Positions 51,231-61,271 are shown, numbered from the stretch's first letter. The stretch: 64,000 nucleotides of DNA from SPDF01 sp963812085 (GCA_963812085.1 CAWETL010000004.1:1-64000); one strand, 5' to 3'. The notes: generated by a model from the letters alone, not told the origin. Translations and numbers: made by a program.

Positions 51231-52658
51231 TTGTCGGGGGAACACCCGGTGGCGCCTGACGCGCGGGTCGCGAAGTTCGTGGAGCAGTTCGGCCGGCTCA
51301 TCGCCATCTATCGGGGCGGGCCGCCCGCCACGCGCGACGCGACGGCACTCCTCTCGAAGATCGCCTGGCTCGTGGGCACCGCGCCGGTCACGATCGAGGC
51401 GGGCCTGTTCCGGTCGGGCGAGTACGATGTCGCGAACCTCCGCTCCCACCTGTTGCGGCGGCAGGTCGAGGTGCTGACGGTCCGCGCCGGCGCGAGTGCG
51501 GAGGCGCTCGAGGCGCTGGCCCGCGCGCTCGGCGGCGACGCCCCGCTCCCCGACGACCGCGCCCTCGGCTACGAGATGGTGGCGCAGCTGGTTCCCGACT
51601 CGAAGGCCCGCGCCGCCCCGGGGCCAGCCCCGACCCCGGAACGCCCCGGGTTGGTGCTCATGGGGCCCACCGAGGAATCCGCGGAGGACGACGGCATCGG
51701 CGCCTCCGGCCTCGGCGCCGAGATCACGGCGCTGACGGACGCCGTGGCGTCGGCGCGTGCGCGGGGGGCGTGGACCGAGGCGCTGCACGCCGCGCAGGCC
51801 CTGGTCCGGCTCGCCGCCCGGACCCCCGAAATGGACCGGCGCACCGTGGCGATCATGGCTCGGCGTGCGCTCGCCCGGCCAGTCCTTCAGGGCATCATCG
51901 ACTTTGCCGTCCGGGCGCCGGAGGAACAGCCGCGCGCCGCGGAGGTGCTCCAGTGGCGCGGCGTCGATGCCGCGGAACTGATGGTGGACGCCATCCGCCG
52001 GACGGAATCGCCGGTGCCGCACCAGTTCCTCCTCGATGCACTGGCACGGATGCCCGCCGCGGTTCCGCTGCTGCTCCCGCTCCTGAAGAGCCCCCAGTGG
52101 CACGAGGTCCGTCACGCCGCCGACATCCTCGGTCGCCTGATGCATCCCGACGCGCTCACGCCGCTCACGGCGCTGCTCTCCCATCCCGACGAGCGGGTCC
52201 GGGTCGCCGCGCTCGACGCGCTCTCGCGCTTCGCCGGCGTCGTCGCCGTCGAGGCGATGCGCCACGGCCTGGCCCACCCGAGCCGCGGCACCCGGTTGGA
52301 GGCGGCGCGGGCCATCGGACGGCGGGGCGGGGGGGCGCTGGCCATGCCGCTCCTCGCCGCCCTCGAGATCGAGCGCGACGGCCCGACCTGGCAGGCCATG
52401 CTGCTTGCGCTCGCACGGATCGAGGCGCCGGAGGCCGCGGCGGCGCTGGCCTCGATGGCGCTGAAGCGGCGCGGGATGCTCTCCCGCGGGGGATTCACCC
52501 ACGCCCAGCGGATGGAGGTGGTCTCGGCGCTGGCGGCCGCGCCGACGCGCGCGGCCCGGCAGGCGCTGGCCAGGGTGGCGAGGGAGGGGGATCGGGATGT
52601 GGGGGCCGCCGCGCGCCGGGCGTTGGAGCGGCCGGGGGCGGAGACCAGCGCCGGATGA
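51231..52658 (+). CDS. HEAT-repeat protein, unknown
   Basis: This 475-residue protein has a helical N-terminal part (ARVAKFVEQFGRLIAIYRGG), a Pro/Ala linker, and from about residue 210 a series of HEAT/PBS-like repeats (HEVRHAADILGRLMHPDALT, PLTALLSHPDERVRVAALDA, HPSRGTRLEAARAIGRRGGG). Such repeats bind proteins. Start TTG 51231 or GTG 51249 is uncertain. It lies six bases after potD, so may share its transcript. The role is unknown. Confidence 0.8.
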   Translation: MSGEHPVAPDARVAKFVEQFGRLIAIYRGGPPATRDATALLSKIAWLVGTAPVTIEAGLFRSGEYDVANLRSHLLRRQVEVLTVRAGASAEALEALARALGGDAPLPDDRALGYEMVAQLVPDSKARAAPGPAPTPERPGLVLMGPTEESAEDDGIGASGLGAEITALTDAVASARARGAWTEALHAAQALVRLAARTPEMDRRTVAIMARRALARPVLQGIIDFAVRAPEEQPRAAEVLQWRGVDAAELMVDAIRRTESPVPHQFLLDALARMPAAVPLLLPLLKSPQWHEVRHAADILGRLMHPDALTPLTALLSHPDERVRVAALDALSRFAGVVAVEAMRHGLAHPSRGTRLEAARAIGRRGGGALAMPLLAALEIERDGPTWQAMLLALARIEAPEAAAALASMALKRRGMLSRGGFTHAQRMEVVSALAAAPTRAARQALARVAREGDRDVGAAARRALERPGAETSAG

Positions 52659-52661
52659 CAC

Positions 52662-52693
52662 GAAGGGCCCGGAAGCACGCTTCCGGGCCCTTC
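52662..52693. terminator. Bidirectional terminator hairpin
   Basis: GAAGGGCCCGGAAG-cacg-CTTCCGGGCCCTTC is a perfect 14-bp stem between convergent genes. Confidence 0.85.
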
Positions 52694-52717
52694 CTGCAAG
52701 CGGCAGCGCGGGCGTGC

Positions 52718-53368
52718 CTACAGCCGGTGCACCTGCAGCTTCGAGAGGTGGATGCTGAGGTTGTGGTTGATCCGCACGCCGACCACGCCCTTGGTGTCCA
52801 CGTCGGCCGCCGCCGCCGAGTAGACCTCCTTGCCGTTCGCCATGAAGGAAACCTTGCCGTCCTTGATCAGGATCGTCAGCTCGTTCTTGGAATGGCCCGT
52901 CGAGTCGGCGGCGACCACGGCCGGGTTGGCGGTCCAGTCCACGACGTTCGTCGTGGTGTCGCCCTTCCGGCGCTTGATCATGAACTTCCCGTCGCCCCGG
53001 ATCAGGAAGTAGGTGTAGGCCTGGTTCGGCCCCTGCAGGTCGGTGCCGCCGAGGAAGAGGCCGAAGGCTTCGGGATGGGTGGCGCCGGGGAAGAGGTTGA
53101 ACTCGCCGACGAGGTGGGCGTTCCCCGTGGTGGTGTCGGTCGGCTGGTAGAAGATCGCCGCCGGGCCCAGGTTGATGTGCCAGCCGGGGGGCATGTCGAC
53201 GAACTTCACGTTCGTCATCGGCGCCCCGCGGTCGGTCCGGGCCATCCAGCCCTTGGGGAGCGTGCCGCCGCCCTGGACCGCCTTGTCGGCGTCGGCCGCA
53301 TGGTCCTGTGCCGCGGCCGGGGCGCTGAGCGTCAGCGTCAACGCGGCGAGAGCGAGTAAGCGTCGCAT
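52718..53368 (-). CDS. Secreted concanavalin-like protein (DUF1080-like)
   Basis: This 216-residue protein has signal peptide MRRLLALAALTLTLSAPAAA. The mature domain is a beta-sandwich pattern: PPGWHINLGPAAIFYQPTDT, LVGEFNLFPGATHPEAFGLF, LGGTDLQ, YTYFLIRGDGKFMIKRRKGD and VGVRINHNLSIHLSKLQVHR. This recalls the 3-keto-disaccharide hydrolase/DUF1080 fold, a carbohydrate-binding or hydrolase domain. No catalytic residues can be assigned with confidence. Confidence 0.7.
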   Translation of the reverse strand: MRRLLALAALTLTLSAPAAAQDHAADADKAVQGGGTLPKGWMARTDRGAPMTNVKFVDMPPGWHINLGPAAIFYQPTDTTTGNAHLVGEFNLFPGATHPEAFGLFLGGTDLQGPNQAYTYFLIRGDGKFMIKRRKGDTTTNVVDWTANPAVVAADSTGHSKNELTILIKDGKVSFMANGKEVYSAAAADVDTKGVVGVRINHNLSIHLSKLQVHRL

Positions 53369-53481
53369 CGGTACCTCGAATGTCTTGGGGTGTGTGGGGG
53401 TCGGGGGACCGGTTGCGGGCCGCCCGGGACGCGTATAAGCTACTGCCGTTCCCACGGGATGATAACCCCAAGGAGTGCCTG

Positions 53482-53643
53482 ATGTTCAACCTCCTCGTCA
53501 TGCTGCTCGCCGGCCTGGGCGCCGGGCTCATCCTGGCCGCCCTGACCTTCGTGTCGTTGCTGATCGGGGTGCTGGTGAACGCCATGATCGCCCTCTTTGC
53601 CGGTCCGCTGATCGACCGGGCGCTGGAGAAGAAGGCCGCCTGA
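53482..53643 (+). CDS. Small two-helix membrane protein
   Basis: This 53-residue protein MFNLLVMLLAGLGAGLILAA then LTFVSLLIGVLVNAMIALFA, ending DRALEKKAA, has two membrane helices. AAGGAG ribosome site lies 8 bases before ATG. No family recognised. Confidence 0.7.
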   Translation: MFNLLVMLLAGLGAGLILAALTFVSLLIGVLVNAMIALFAGPLIDRALEKKAA

Positions 53644-53721
53644 CCGGGCGGGGCGCCCGAGGCGCCCCGACTCCCACCGCAGGGAATCCTTTCTTTCCCG
53701 GATTCGTAGGTGTATCCTAGT

Positions 53722-53739
53722 CCCCGCGGCGACGCGGGG
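53722..53739 (+). terminator. Short GC hairpin with T-rich tail
   Basis: CCCCGCG-gcga-CGCGGGG followed by AACTTTCTTT, between the small membrane protein and the RND operon. Confidence 0.6.
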
Positions 53740-53843
53740 AACTTTCTTTAACTCCATGCCGTACAAGGGTATTCGCGCTGTCACCTGGGGTCCGGTGAGT
53801 TCCGGAGCCTGTCGGGTGCCGGCCTGTTCAGGGACTGGGCCCC

Positions 53844-56800
53844 ATGTTTCTTTCCGATACCTCCGTCAAGCGTCCCGTCCTCGCCTCGATGCTGAGCCTG
53901 GCCATCGTGCTCTTCGGCGCGATCGGCTACACCAGGCTCAGCGTCCGCGAGTATCCCGACATCGACCCCCCGATCATCTCGGTCACCACGATCCTCCCCG
54001 GCGCCAACCCGTCGGTCGTGGAATCGGCGGTCACCGACATCCTCGAGGAGCAGCTGAGCACCGTCGAGGGCCTGCGGACGCTGACCAGCACCAGCAGCGA
54101 GCAGGCGAGCAACATCACGCTGGAGTTCAACCTCGGCCGGAGCGTCGAGAGCGCCGCGCAGGACGTGCGCGACAAGGTGAGCCGGGTCCGCGGCCAGCTG
54201 CCGCGCGAGGTGCTGGAGCCCGTCATCGCCAAGCAGGAGGCCGACGCGCAGCCCTTCTACTGGCTGGCGCTCGGCGGCGAGAACTACAGCCTGCTCGAGC
54301 TCTCCGACATCGGCGACCGTGTCGTCAAGCAGCGCCTGCAGACGATTCCGGGGGTCGGGAGTTCGTTCATCGCCGGCGAGCGCCGCTACTCGATGCGCAT
54401 CTGGCTCTCGCCCAAGGAGCTCGCGGCGCGCAACCTGACGGTGCAGGACGTCGAGAACGCCGTCCGGAGCCGCAACGTCGAGATTCCCGCCGGCCGGATC
54501 GAGTCGCAGAACCGCGAGTTCACGGTGCGGTCGCTGGGCGAGCTCAAGACGCCCCAGGAGTTCGGTGACCTGGTGGTGGCCAACCAGGGCGGCCAGCTGG
54601 TCCGGCTGAGGGACCTCTCCCGCGTCGAGCTCGGCCCCCGGGACGAACGGAGCATGCTCCGCTTCAACGGCACCTCCGCCGTGGCGGTGGGCATCGTCCG
54701 GCAGTCGAAGGCCAACATGGTGGACGTGGCCGACTCCATCCGGGCGGCGCTCCCCCAGATCGAGCAGGCCCTGCCCCGGGGCGTCACGCTGCGGACCGCC
54801 TTCGACCAGTCGGTCTACGTCAAGCGGTCCATCAGCGAGACCATCGACACCCTCTTCCTGGCCTTCGTGCTGGTGGTGATCGTCATCTTCTTGTTCCTCC
54901 GGAACATGCGCGCCACCATCGTGCCCAGCCTGGCCATCCCGGTGTCCATCGTGGGCGCCTTCGGCGCGATGTTCGTTCTCGGCTACTCGGTGAACACCTT
55001 CACGCTCCTCGCGCTCATCCTGGCGATCGGCCTCGTCGTGGACGACGCGATCATCGTGCTCGAGAACGCCTACCGGCACCAGGAGGAACTCGGGGAGAGC
55101 CCCGAGGTCGCCGCGATGCACGGCACCAGCGAAATCGGCTTCGCGGTCATCGCGACGACCATTTCGCTGGTCGCGGTGTTCGCGCCGCTGGCGTTCCTCA
55201 CCGGCACCACCGGGCGGCTCTTCAACGAGTTCGGCGTGGCGCTGGCCGGTTCGGTGGTCATCTCGGGCTTCGTGGCGCTGACCCTCACGCCGATGCTCTG
55301 CGCCAAGCTCGTCCGCGTGCCCAAGAGCCATGGCGTCGTGTACAAGGCGCTGGAGCGCGGCCTCGACTGGATGGCCACCACCTACGCCGCCACCCTCGGC
55401 TGGGCGGTGCGCCGGCAGTGGGTCATTATCGGCGGCGCGGTGGCGTCCCTGGCCCTGGCGTACGTCACCTTCCACGCGCTCAAGAGCGAGTTCATCCCGG
55501 CCGAGGACCGCGGCTTCTTCATGGCCGCCACCACCGGCCCGCAGGGCGCCACGCTGGAGTACACCGACACCTACCAGCGGCAGGTCGAGGCGGTGCTGGC
55601 AAAGGTCCCCGAGATCAACTCGTACTTCAGCATCATCGGCATGAGCGGCGACGTGAGCGGCGGGTTCGTCTTCGTCAACATGAAGGACTGGCGTGACCGC
55701 ACCCGCACCACCCAACAGGTCATCGGGGGCGTGATGCCCCAGCTCTTCGCGATTCCGGGCGTGCAGGCCTACGCCTTCGCCCCCTCGCCCATCGGCGGCT
55801 TCGGGAGCCCGGTGCAGTTCGTCGTCGAGCACCCCGACTTCGATTCCCTGACGGCCGTGCTGCCGGTGTTCCTCGCGCGCGCAAGCCAGATCAGGGGCAT
55901 GGTGAACGTCCAGGCCAACCTCAAGGTCAACAAGCCCGAACTCACGGTGCACTACGACCGCGACCGCGCCGAGGATCTCGGCGTGTCGGTGTCGGACGTC
56001 GGCTCGACCCTGGAGACCATGCTGGGCGGCCGTCGCGTCAGCACATTCACCCGCGACAACAAGCTGTACGACGTGATGGTGCAGATGGACCCCGCCGACC
56101 GGGCCACCCCGTCCGACATGAGCACGCTCTATGTGCGGGGGCGGGGCGGTCAGCTCGTCAACCTGGCCGCGGTCACCACCGTGGACGAGGGCGTCGGCGC
56201 CCAGCGCCTGTTCCACTACAACCGGGTGCCGTCGTTCACCATCACGGCCAACCTGATGCCGGGCTTCACCCTCGGCGAGGCGCTCGACAGCCTGAATGCC
56301 GTCGCCGCGGCGACGTTGCCTCGCGGCGCCTCCACCGCGCTGAGCGGCGAGTCGCGCGAGTTCGCCGAGAGCGGCTCGGCCCTGTACGTGGCCTTCCTGC
56401 TCGCGTTGCTGGTGGTGTACATGGTGCTGGCGGCGCAGTTCGAGTCGCTGATCCACCCCTTCACGGTGCTCATGGCCGTGCCGCTCGCCGTCACCGGCGC
56501 GCTGGTCGCGCTCTTCCTGACGGGGTCCACGCTCAATCTCTACAGCCAGATCGGGATGATCCTGCTCATCGGGCTCGCGTCGAAGAACTCGATCCTGCTC
56601 GTGGAGTACGCCAACCAGTTGCGGGACCGCGGCCTCGGCCTGACCGAGGCCACGCTGGAGGCCGGCCGTGTGCGGCTCCGGCCCATCCTGATGACCGCGT
56701 TCGCCACGATCTTCGGCGCCCTCCCGATCGCCCTCGGGCTCTCGGCGGGCTCCGAGAGCCGGCAGCCGCTGGGCTACGTGATCGTCGGCGGCATGTTCGT

Positions 56801-56918
56801 CTCGACCTTCCTCACCCTGTACCTCGTTCCGGTGGTGTACGTGCTCTTCGAGAAATTGCGGGACCGGATGGGGGCGCGCCGCGCCTCGCATGAACCCGTG
56901 ACGGCGGGGTCGGCATGA
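53844..56918 (+). CDS. RND multidrug efflux permease (HAE1/AcrB type)
   Basis: This 1,024-residue pump begins MFLSDTSVKRPVLASMLSLA with SVREYPDIDPPIISVTTILP, the standard AcrB/MexF-type N-terminus. Helix 4 has ILAIGLVVDDAIIVLENAYR (proton-relay DD). The second half carries ALKSEFIPAEDRGFFMAATT and IGMILLIGLASKNSILLVEY with Lys/Asn in helix 10. Proton-driven drug export is expected. It overlaps the TolC-like gene by four bases. Confidence 0.96.
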   Translation: MFLSDTSVKRPVLASMLSLAIVLFGAIGYTRLSVREYPDIDPPIISVTTILPGANPSVVESAVTDILEEQLSTVEGLRTLTSTSSEQASNITLEFNLGRSVESAAQDVRDKVSRVRGQLPREVLEPVIAKQEADAQPFYWLALGGENYSLLELSDIGDRVVKQRLQTIPGVGSSFIAGERRYSMRIWLSPKELAARNLTVQDVENAVRSRNVEIPAGRIESQNREFTVRSLGELKTPQEFGDLVVANQGGQLVRLRDLSRVELGPRDERSMLRFNGTSAVAVGIVRQSKANMVDVADSIRAALPQIEQALPRGVTLRTAFDQSVYVKRSISETIDTLFLAFVLVVIVIFLFLRNMRATIVPSLAIPVSIVGAFGAMFVLGYSVNTFTLLALILAIGLVVDDAIIVLENAYRHQEELGESPEVAAMHGTSEIGFAVIATTISLVAVFAPLAFLTGTTGRLFNEFGVALAGSVVISGFVALTLTPMLCAKLVRVPKSHGVVYKALERGLDWMATTYAATLGWAVRRQWVIIGGAVASLALAYVTFHALKSEFIPAEDRGFFMAATTGPQGATLEYTDTYQRQVEAVLAKVPEINSYFSIIGMSGDVSGGFVFVNMKDWRDRTRTTQQVIGGVMPQLFAIPGVQAYAFAPSPIGGFGSPVQFVVEHPDFDSLTAVLPVFLARASQIRGMVNVQANLKVNKPELTVHYDRDRAEDLGVSVSDVGSTLETMLGGRRVSTFTRDNKLYDVMVQMDPADRATPSDMSTLYVRGRGGQLVNLAAVTTVDEGVGAQRLFHYNRVPSFTITANLMPGFTLGEALDSLNAVAAATLPRGASTALSGESREFAESGSALYVAFLLALLVVYMVLAAQFESLIHPFTVLMAVPLAVTGALVALFLTGSTLNLYSQIGMILLIGLASKNSILLVEYANQLRDRGLGLTEATLEAGRVRLRPILMTAFATIFGALPIALGLSAGSESRQPLGYVIVGGMFVSTFLTLYLVPVVYVLFEKLRDRMGARRASHEPVTAGSA

Positions 56919-58198
56919 TGCTCGCCCTGCTGGCGGCGCTGCAGATCGCGCAAGCCGACACGACGATGCCCAGCGTGACCCTGGCGGAAGCGCTGCGGGA
57001 GGCCACGCAGTACGACCCGAACTACGTGCAGGCCGCGGGCACCGTGGCCGAGGCCACCTGGGTGCGCCGCGCGGCCATGCTGGTCTTCGTGCTCCCGTCG
57101 CTGACCGCCACCACGGACTTCACGGAGTCGAGCACGCCGTCCTACAACTTCGGCACGAACAGCCTCTCGAGCACGATCGTCACCGCGCATCTCGATGCAC
57201 GGTACGAGCTCTTCACCGGCGGCCGGAAGATCGCCGACTACCAGCGGGCCACGGCGGATCTCCAGGGCGCCGTGGCCAACCAGGCTGGCCAGACCTTCCT
57301 CACTGCCGCGCAGACGGAAGCCACCTTCTACGACGTGCTCGCGCGGAAGGCCCTGACGGAGGTCGCGCGGCGCCGGATGGAGCGGGCCGAATCGCAGCTG
57401 GGCATCTCGCGGGCGCGGGTGCTGTCCGGCGCCGCGGTGCAGACCGACTCGCTGCAGGTGCTGCTCGAGCTGACCCGCGCCCGGGTGGACCTCCTGCGCG
57501 AGGAGGCGGGGCTCGACGTGGCGCGTGCGGAACTCGGACGGCGGGTGGGACGGGCGGTGGCGGTGGACGCCGCCGGGGCCGACAGCACGCCGGCGCCGCG
57601 GCTGCCGATCACGCTGGAACAGGCGGTGCAGATCGCGCTCGACGAAGGGCCATCGATCAGGGTGGCCGAAGCGAACGCGCGCTCCACCGCGGCCACGATT
57701 CGCGCGCGCAAGGCGCTCTACCTTCCGTGGGCCACCCTGACGGGCACCACCGCCGCCTACGACTCCAAGTTCTGGCCCGATGCGGCGACCCGCTCCGCGG
57801 TCACGCTCACGGTGAGCCTCCCGATCTGGAACAACGGCCTGCGGGAGATCGCGCTCACCCAGGCGCGGGTGGACAACAACGTCGCCATCGCGATCCGCGA
57901 CGACCTCCAACGCGGGGCCCTCGCCGACGTCGCCCGGAGCTACAGTGCCTACGAGACGGCAGCCGCCACGGCGGAGCTCGCCGCGGAGGCGGTCATCGTG
58001 GCGCAAGAGAACTACCGGGTGCAGGAGACCCGCTACCGCGCGGGCGCCGTGGACATCATCGAGTTCCTCAACGGCCAGGTGGATCTCGCCGACGCCGAAA
58101 GCGGACTCGTGCAGGCCAAGTACGCCACCAAGCTGGCGCTGGCCGGACTCGAAGTGATCCTCGGCCGCCGCCTTTTCCCCAGTGAGAGCTACCAGTGA
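56915..58198 (+). CDS. TolC-family outer-membrane protein
   Basis: This 427-residue protein has a short export signal (MMLALLAALQIAQA) and the two OMF repeats: VTLAEALREATQYDPNYVQA and ITLEQAVQIALDEGPSIRVA, with ENYRVQETRYRAGAVDIIEF near the C-terminus. It forms the outer channel for the RND pump. The gene order permease-OMF-adaptor is unusual (adaptor-permease-OMF is more common). Confidence 0.93.
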   Translation: MMLALLAALQIAQADTTMPSVTLAEALREATQYDPNYVQAAGTVAEATWVRRAAMLVFVLPSLTATTDFTESSTPSYNFGTNSLSSTIVTAHLDARYELFTGGRKIADYQRATADLQGAVANQAGQTFLTAAQTEATFYDVLARKALTEVARRRMERAESQLGISRARVLSGAAVQTDSLQVLLELTRARVDLLREEAGLDVARAELGRRVGRAVAVDAAGADSTPAPRLPITLEQAVQIALDEGPSIRVAEANARSTAATIRARKALYLPWATLTGTTAAYDSKFWPDAATRSAVTLTVSLPIWNNGLREIALTQARVDNNVAIAIRDDLQRGALADVARSYSAYETAAATAELAAEAVIVAQENYRVQETRYRAGAVDIIEFLNGQVDLADAESGLVQAKYATKLALAGLEVILGRRLFPSESYQ

Positions 58199-59283
58199 CC
58201 CGATACCCGACGCTTCTGCTCCTCGCCGCCCTCGGGGCGGCCTGTTCCAAGGGTGACGCCAAGGCCGGGGGCCCCGGCGGCCCTCCCGGCGCCGGCGGGC
58301 CCCCGGCCATGCTGGTGGAGGTGGCGGTGGCGCGGAGCGACACCGTCGTCGACGCCATCGCCGCCACCGGAGAAATCGAGGCGGTGCAGTCCATCATGCT
58401 TCGTCCGGAGGTGGACGGCCGGATCGTCTCGATCCTCTTCCAGGAAGGCCAAGAGGTGGCGCAGGGCACCGCGCTCTTCAAGGTGGACGACGCCGAACTC
58501 AAGTCCCAGGTGGCGCAGGCGGAGGCCGACCGCGATCTCTCCCAGCAGGCGCTGGTCCGGACCCGGCAGCTGATCGCGGACAAGGCCTCCTCCCAGGCCG
58601 ACCTCGAACGCGCCGAGGCGACAGCCCGCAGCGATCAGGCCAAGCTCGACCTCCTCGAGACCCGTTTGGCCCGGACGACGGTCCGCGCCCCGTTCGGCGG
58701 CGTCACCGGGCAGCGCAAGGTGAGCCTCGGGGACTACGTGACGTCGTCCAACGAACTGGTGTCGCTGCAGACGGTCAACCCGGAGCGCGCGGCGTTCCAG
58801 GTGCCGGAGCGATACGCCGAGCGGCTCCACCGCGGGCAGAAGGTCACCTTCCGCGTGGCGGCGCTGCCGGGCCAGGAGTTCGTCGGCGTGGTGGACTTCG
58901 TGGATCCGGTCGTGCAGCTCCCGGGGCGCACCATCACCGTCAAGGCGCTGGTGCCCAATCCGAAGCGGTCGCTCCAGGCCGGCATGTACGTGGACCTCCG
59001 GCTCGCCGCGGAGGTGCGGCCCAACGCCATCGTGGTGCCGGAGGAGGCCATCGTGCCGATCCAGGGCGCCAACTTCGTCTACGTGATCCAGGACGCGAAG
59101 GCCTCGCGCCGCCAGGTCGGCCTCGGCATCCGCTCGCCCGGCATCGCCGAGATCCGCAGCGGACTCGACGCCGGCGACACCGTCGTCGTCGGCGGCCAGG
59201 AGCGTCTGCAGGACGGCGTCCCGGTCATGATCAAGCCGCCAGCGCCAGCCGCCCCGGCGCCGGCCGCGGGGGAAGGATCCTGA
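58195..59283 (+). CDS. RND efflux adaptor (membrane fusion protein)
   Basis: This 362-residue protein starts at GTG overlapping the TolC stop. Signal TRYPTLLLLAALGAACSKGD with lipobox Cys, then a Gly/Pro-rich linker. The lipoyl domain (QSIMLRPEVDGRIVSILFQE, GQEVAQGTALFKVDDAELKS), hairpin (LSQQALVRTRQLIADKASSQ) and barrel (TTVRAPFGGVTGQRKVSLGD) are in the expected order. A Pro/Ala tail closes it. Confidence 0.94.
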   Translation: MTRYPTLLLLAALGAACSKGDAKAGGPGGPPGAGGPPAMLVEVAVARSDTVVDAIAATGEIEAVQSIMLRPEVDGRIVSILFQEGQEVAQGTALFKVDDAELKSQVAQAEADRDLSQQALVRTRQLIADKASSQADLERAEATARSDQAKLDLLETRLARTTVRAPFGGVTGQRKVSLGDYVTSSNELVSLQTVNPERAAFQVPERYAERLHRGQKVTFRVAALPGQEFVGVVDFVDPVVQLPGRTITVKALVPNPKRSLQAGMYVDLRLAAEVRPNAIVVPEEAIVPIQGANFVYVIQDAKASRRQVGLGIRSPGIAEIRSGLDAGDTVVVGGQERLQDGVPVMIKPPAPAAPAPAAGEGS

Positions 59284-61217
59284 CCCATCGGGCCGGGCGG
59301 AGCGCCGCCCGCGTTGCACTCCTGCTCACGCTGTTCGGCCTCGCGGCCGGGACCGCCGCCGCCCAGGCGCCGATCGCCGGCCGCTGGTATGTGCGGTTCT
59401 CCACCGGAACCGGTACCCTCCGGGGCGACCTGCGGCTCCAGCAGGCGGGCAACTCGCTGAGCGGCACGCTCGCGGTCGAACCCAGCGACGAGCCCCCGGT
59501 GAGCATCCGCGACGGCCGCATCGCCGCGGACGGCACCTTCAGCTTCTCCGTCGGCGGCGCGGGCCCGATGCGGATCACGGGGAGCCGTGCCGGGGCGACG
59601 CTGGCGGGTCAGGCCACGCTGGAGCGCGGCGCCGCGTGGTCGTGGAGCGCCCAGCGACTGGCCGACGGCGCGGAATTTTACGCGACGCTTCCGAGGTTCC
59701 GGAGTCGGCAGCTCGTCATTGGAAACAACGTGACGGAGCTTCGCCTTCCCGGGGCGTGGGTCGCCGCCGCGGACAGCGCGCCACGGATGGCGGTGCGCGC
59801 CGATCAGCTCGCGGCGGCGGCCGGGCTCCCGCCGATCCCGGTGGATTCGATCAACGCCGTGGGGTTCTACCCGGCGCTCGGCCTCTACCGGCGCACCGAG
59901 TTCGCCGCGACTCTCACGACGGCGATGACGGCCGTGCGCGCCGCGCTGCCGGCCACTTCCCAGGCGCAGTTCGACGCGTTGTTTCGGCCGCGCGGGGTCT
60001 GGCTGCTGGACTTGCACGACGTCGCGCTGGCCACGGCGCGCCGCCAGGTGCGCGCCGCGTCATGGGAGGGCGCCGAGCCCGCGGTGACCGCGGCCGGGCT
60101 CATCCCCTCCGGCCTGCCGCCGGGCGTGGCCACCGTGCCGCTGGCGCTCTATCGCGTGGCGGCGCTCCGCGAGCGGGACAGCACGGCCTATGAGGCCGCG
60201 CGCGAGCGGCTGTCCCTCGGGGGGGCGGCGTCGGCGCAGGTCGCCGAGGCGATCCTCGACGGATATCGTGACGCGGCGATCTGGCAGGGCCAGGCCGTCG
60301 AGTTCCTGCTCTCCGCCGCGTGGGTGCCGGCCGCCGCCGGGCCGACCTCGCCCGCGGCGCTGGTGCGCGCGGCCTGGGGGCGCCCCGAACTCCCGCTGCC
60401 GCGGATCCGGCCGTACTTCTTCGGCTACCCCGAGGCCGAGCCCCGCGTCGCCACGCCGCCGGCCGTCGTGGCGCGCATCGTCGAGGCCGAGAACTGGACC
60501 GGTGAGGAGTGGACGCGCCGCCGCGGGGCCGCGGGCCTGCTCGCCGTGCTCCGCCAGCTCGACCCCGGCGTGGGCACGCACACTACCCTCGAGGCCGGCG
60601 GCCCCAGCGTGCTGACCTCGGTGGCCCGCAGGGCGGCCGCCACGCCGGCCGGGTTCCTGGAGCCGGCCGACGAGGTCCTCGAGGACCCCGGGAACGTGCC
60701 GCTCATGGCCGTGGCCACGGCGGTGCACGAGTGGCAGCACCTCGTCATGGAGGGTGATCGTCTCGCCCTGCCGGGGGGCGGTGCGATCCGGCCGGGGGCG
60801 GGCGGGCTCACGGTGAACGCCTCCGATCCATTCCTGGCCGAAGGCTTCGCCGAATGGATGACCGAGCAGATCCTGGAGCCGGTCCTCGAGCGGCAGCCGA
60901 TCGTGGGGCTGGGGGAGGCGCGGAAGCTCGCCGTGCTCGAGGCGGGCAATCCGAACGACCCCCACGTCCTGGGGCTCCGGATGCTGCGCGCACTGGCCCG
61001 CACCACCGGGGACGCGGCGGTCACGCGCACGCTGATCCTCGCGCACGCCGAGGATCCCGCGGCGGTGGCGGAGGCGGTGCCGGCCTGGCGCGGTTCATCG
61101 GTGCGGGACGTGGCGCTCCCCGCGCACGGGGAGCGCCGGCTGGTCCCGGAAACCCGTTTCACCATCGAGGACGGCGTGGGCGACGTCACGGAGACGTGGA
61201 TCCGCGTGGCGCCATAG
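59280..61217 (+). CDS. Secreted gluzincin-like metalloprotease, unknown family
   Basis: This protein of about 645 residues has an export signal only if translation begins at CTG 59280 (LTHRAGRSAARVALLLTLFG then LAAGTAAAQA). CTG overlaps the adaptor stop (CTGA) and follows GGAAGGA by two bases. The first ATG/GTG in frame (GTG 59391) would remove the signal. A beta-rich N-terminal domain is followed by VATAVHEWQHLVMEGDRLAL (HExxH) and ASDPFLAEGFAEWMTEQILE (downstream Glu), a gluzincin-like zinc site. It is the last gene of the RND operon; the substrate is unknown. Confidence 0.72.
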   Translation: MTHRAGRSAARVALLLTLFGLAAGTAAAQAPIAGRWYVRFSTGTGTLRGDLRLQQAGNSLSGTLAVEPSDEPPVSIRDGRIAADGTFSFSVGGAGPMRITGSRAGATLAGQATLERGAAWSWSAQRLADGAEFYATLPRFRSRQLVIGNNVTELRLPGAWVAAADSAPRMAVRADQLAAAAGLPPIPVDSINAVGFYPALGLYRRTEFAATLTTAMTAVRAALPATSQAQFDALFRPRGVWLLDLHDVALATARRQVRAASWEGAEPAVTAAGLIPSGLPPGVATVPLALYRVAALRERDSTAYEAARERLSLGGAASAQVAEAILDGYRDAAIWQGQAVEFLLSAAWVPAAAGPTSPAALVRAAWGRPELPLPRIRPYFFGYPEAEPRVATPPAVVARIVEAENWTGEEWTRRRGAAGLLAVLRQLDPGVGTHTTLEAGGPSVLTSVARRAAATPAGFLEPADEVLEDPGNVPLMAVATAVHEWQHLVMEGDRLALPGGGAIRPGAGGLTVNASDPFLAEGFAEWMTEQILEPVLERQPIVGLGEARKLAVLEAGNPNDPHVLGLRMLRALARTTGDAAVTRTLILAHAEDPAAVAEAVPAWRGSSVRDVALPAHGERRLVPETRFTIEDGVGDVTETWIRVAP

Positions 61218-61271
61218 CCGGCGGGGATATATTGGGGCGGCAGTTGACCCGCCCCCAACTCGGGATTTGCG

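Noticed and set aside
53781..56891. A 1,036-codon minus-strand ORF
   Set aside because: Shadow of the AcrB-type permease on the opposite strand.
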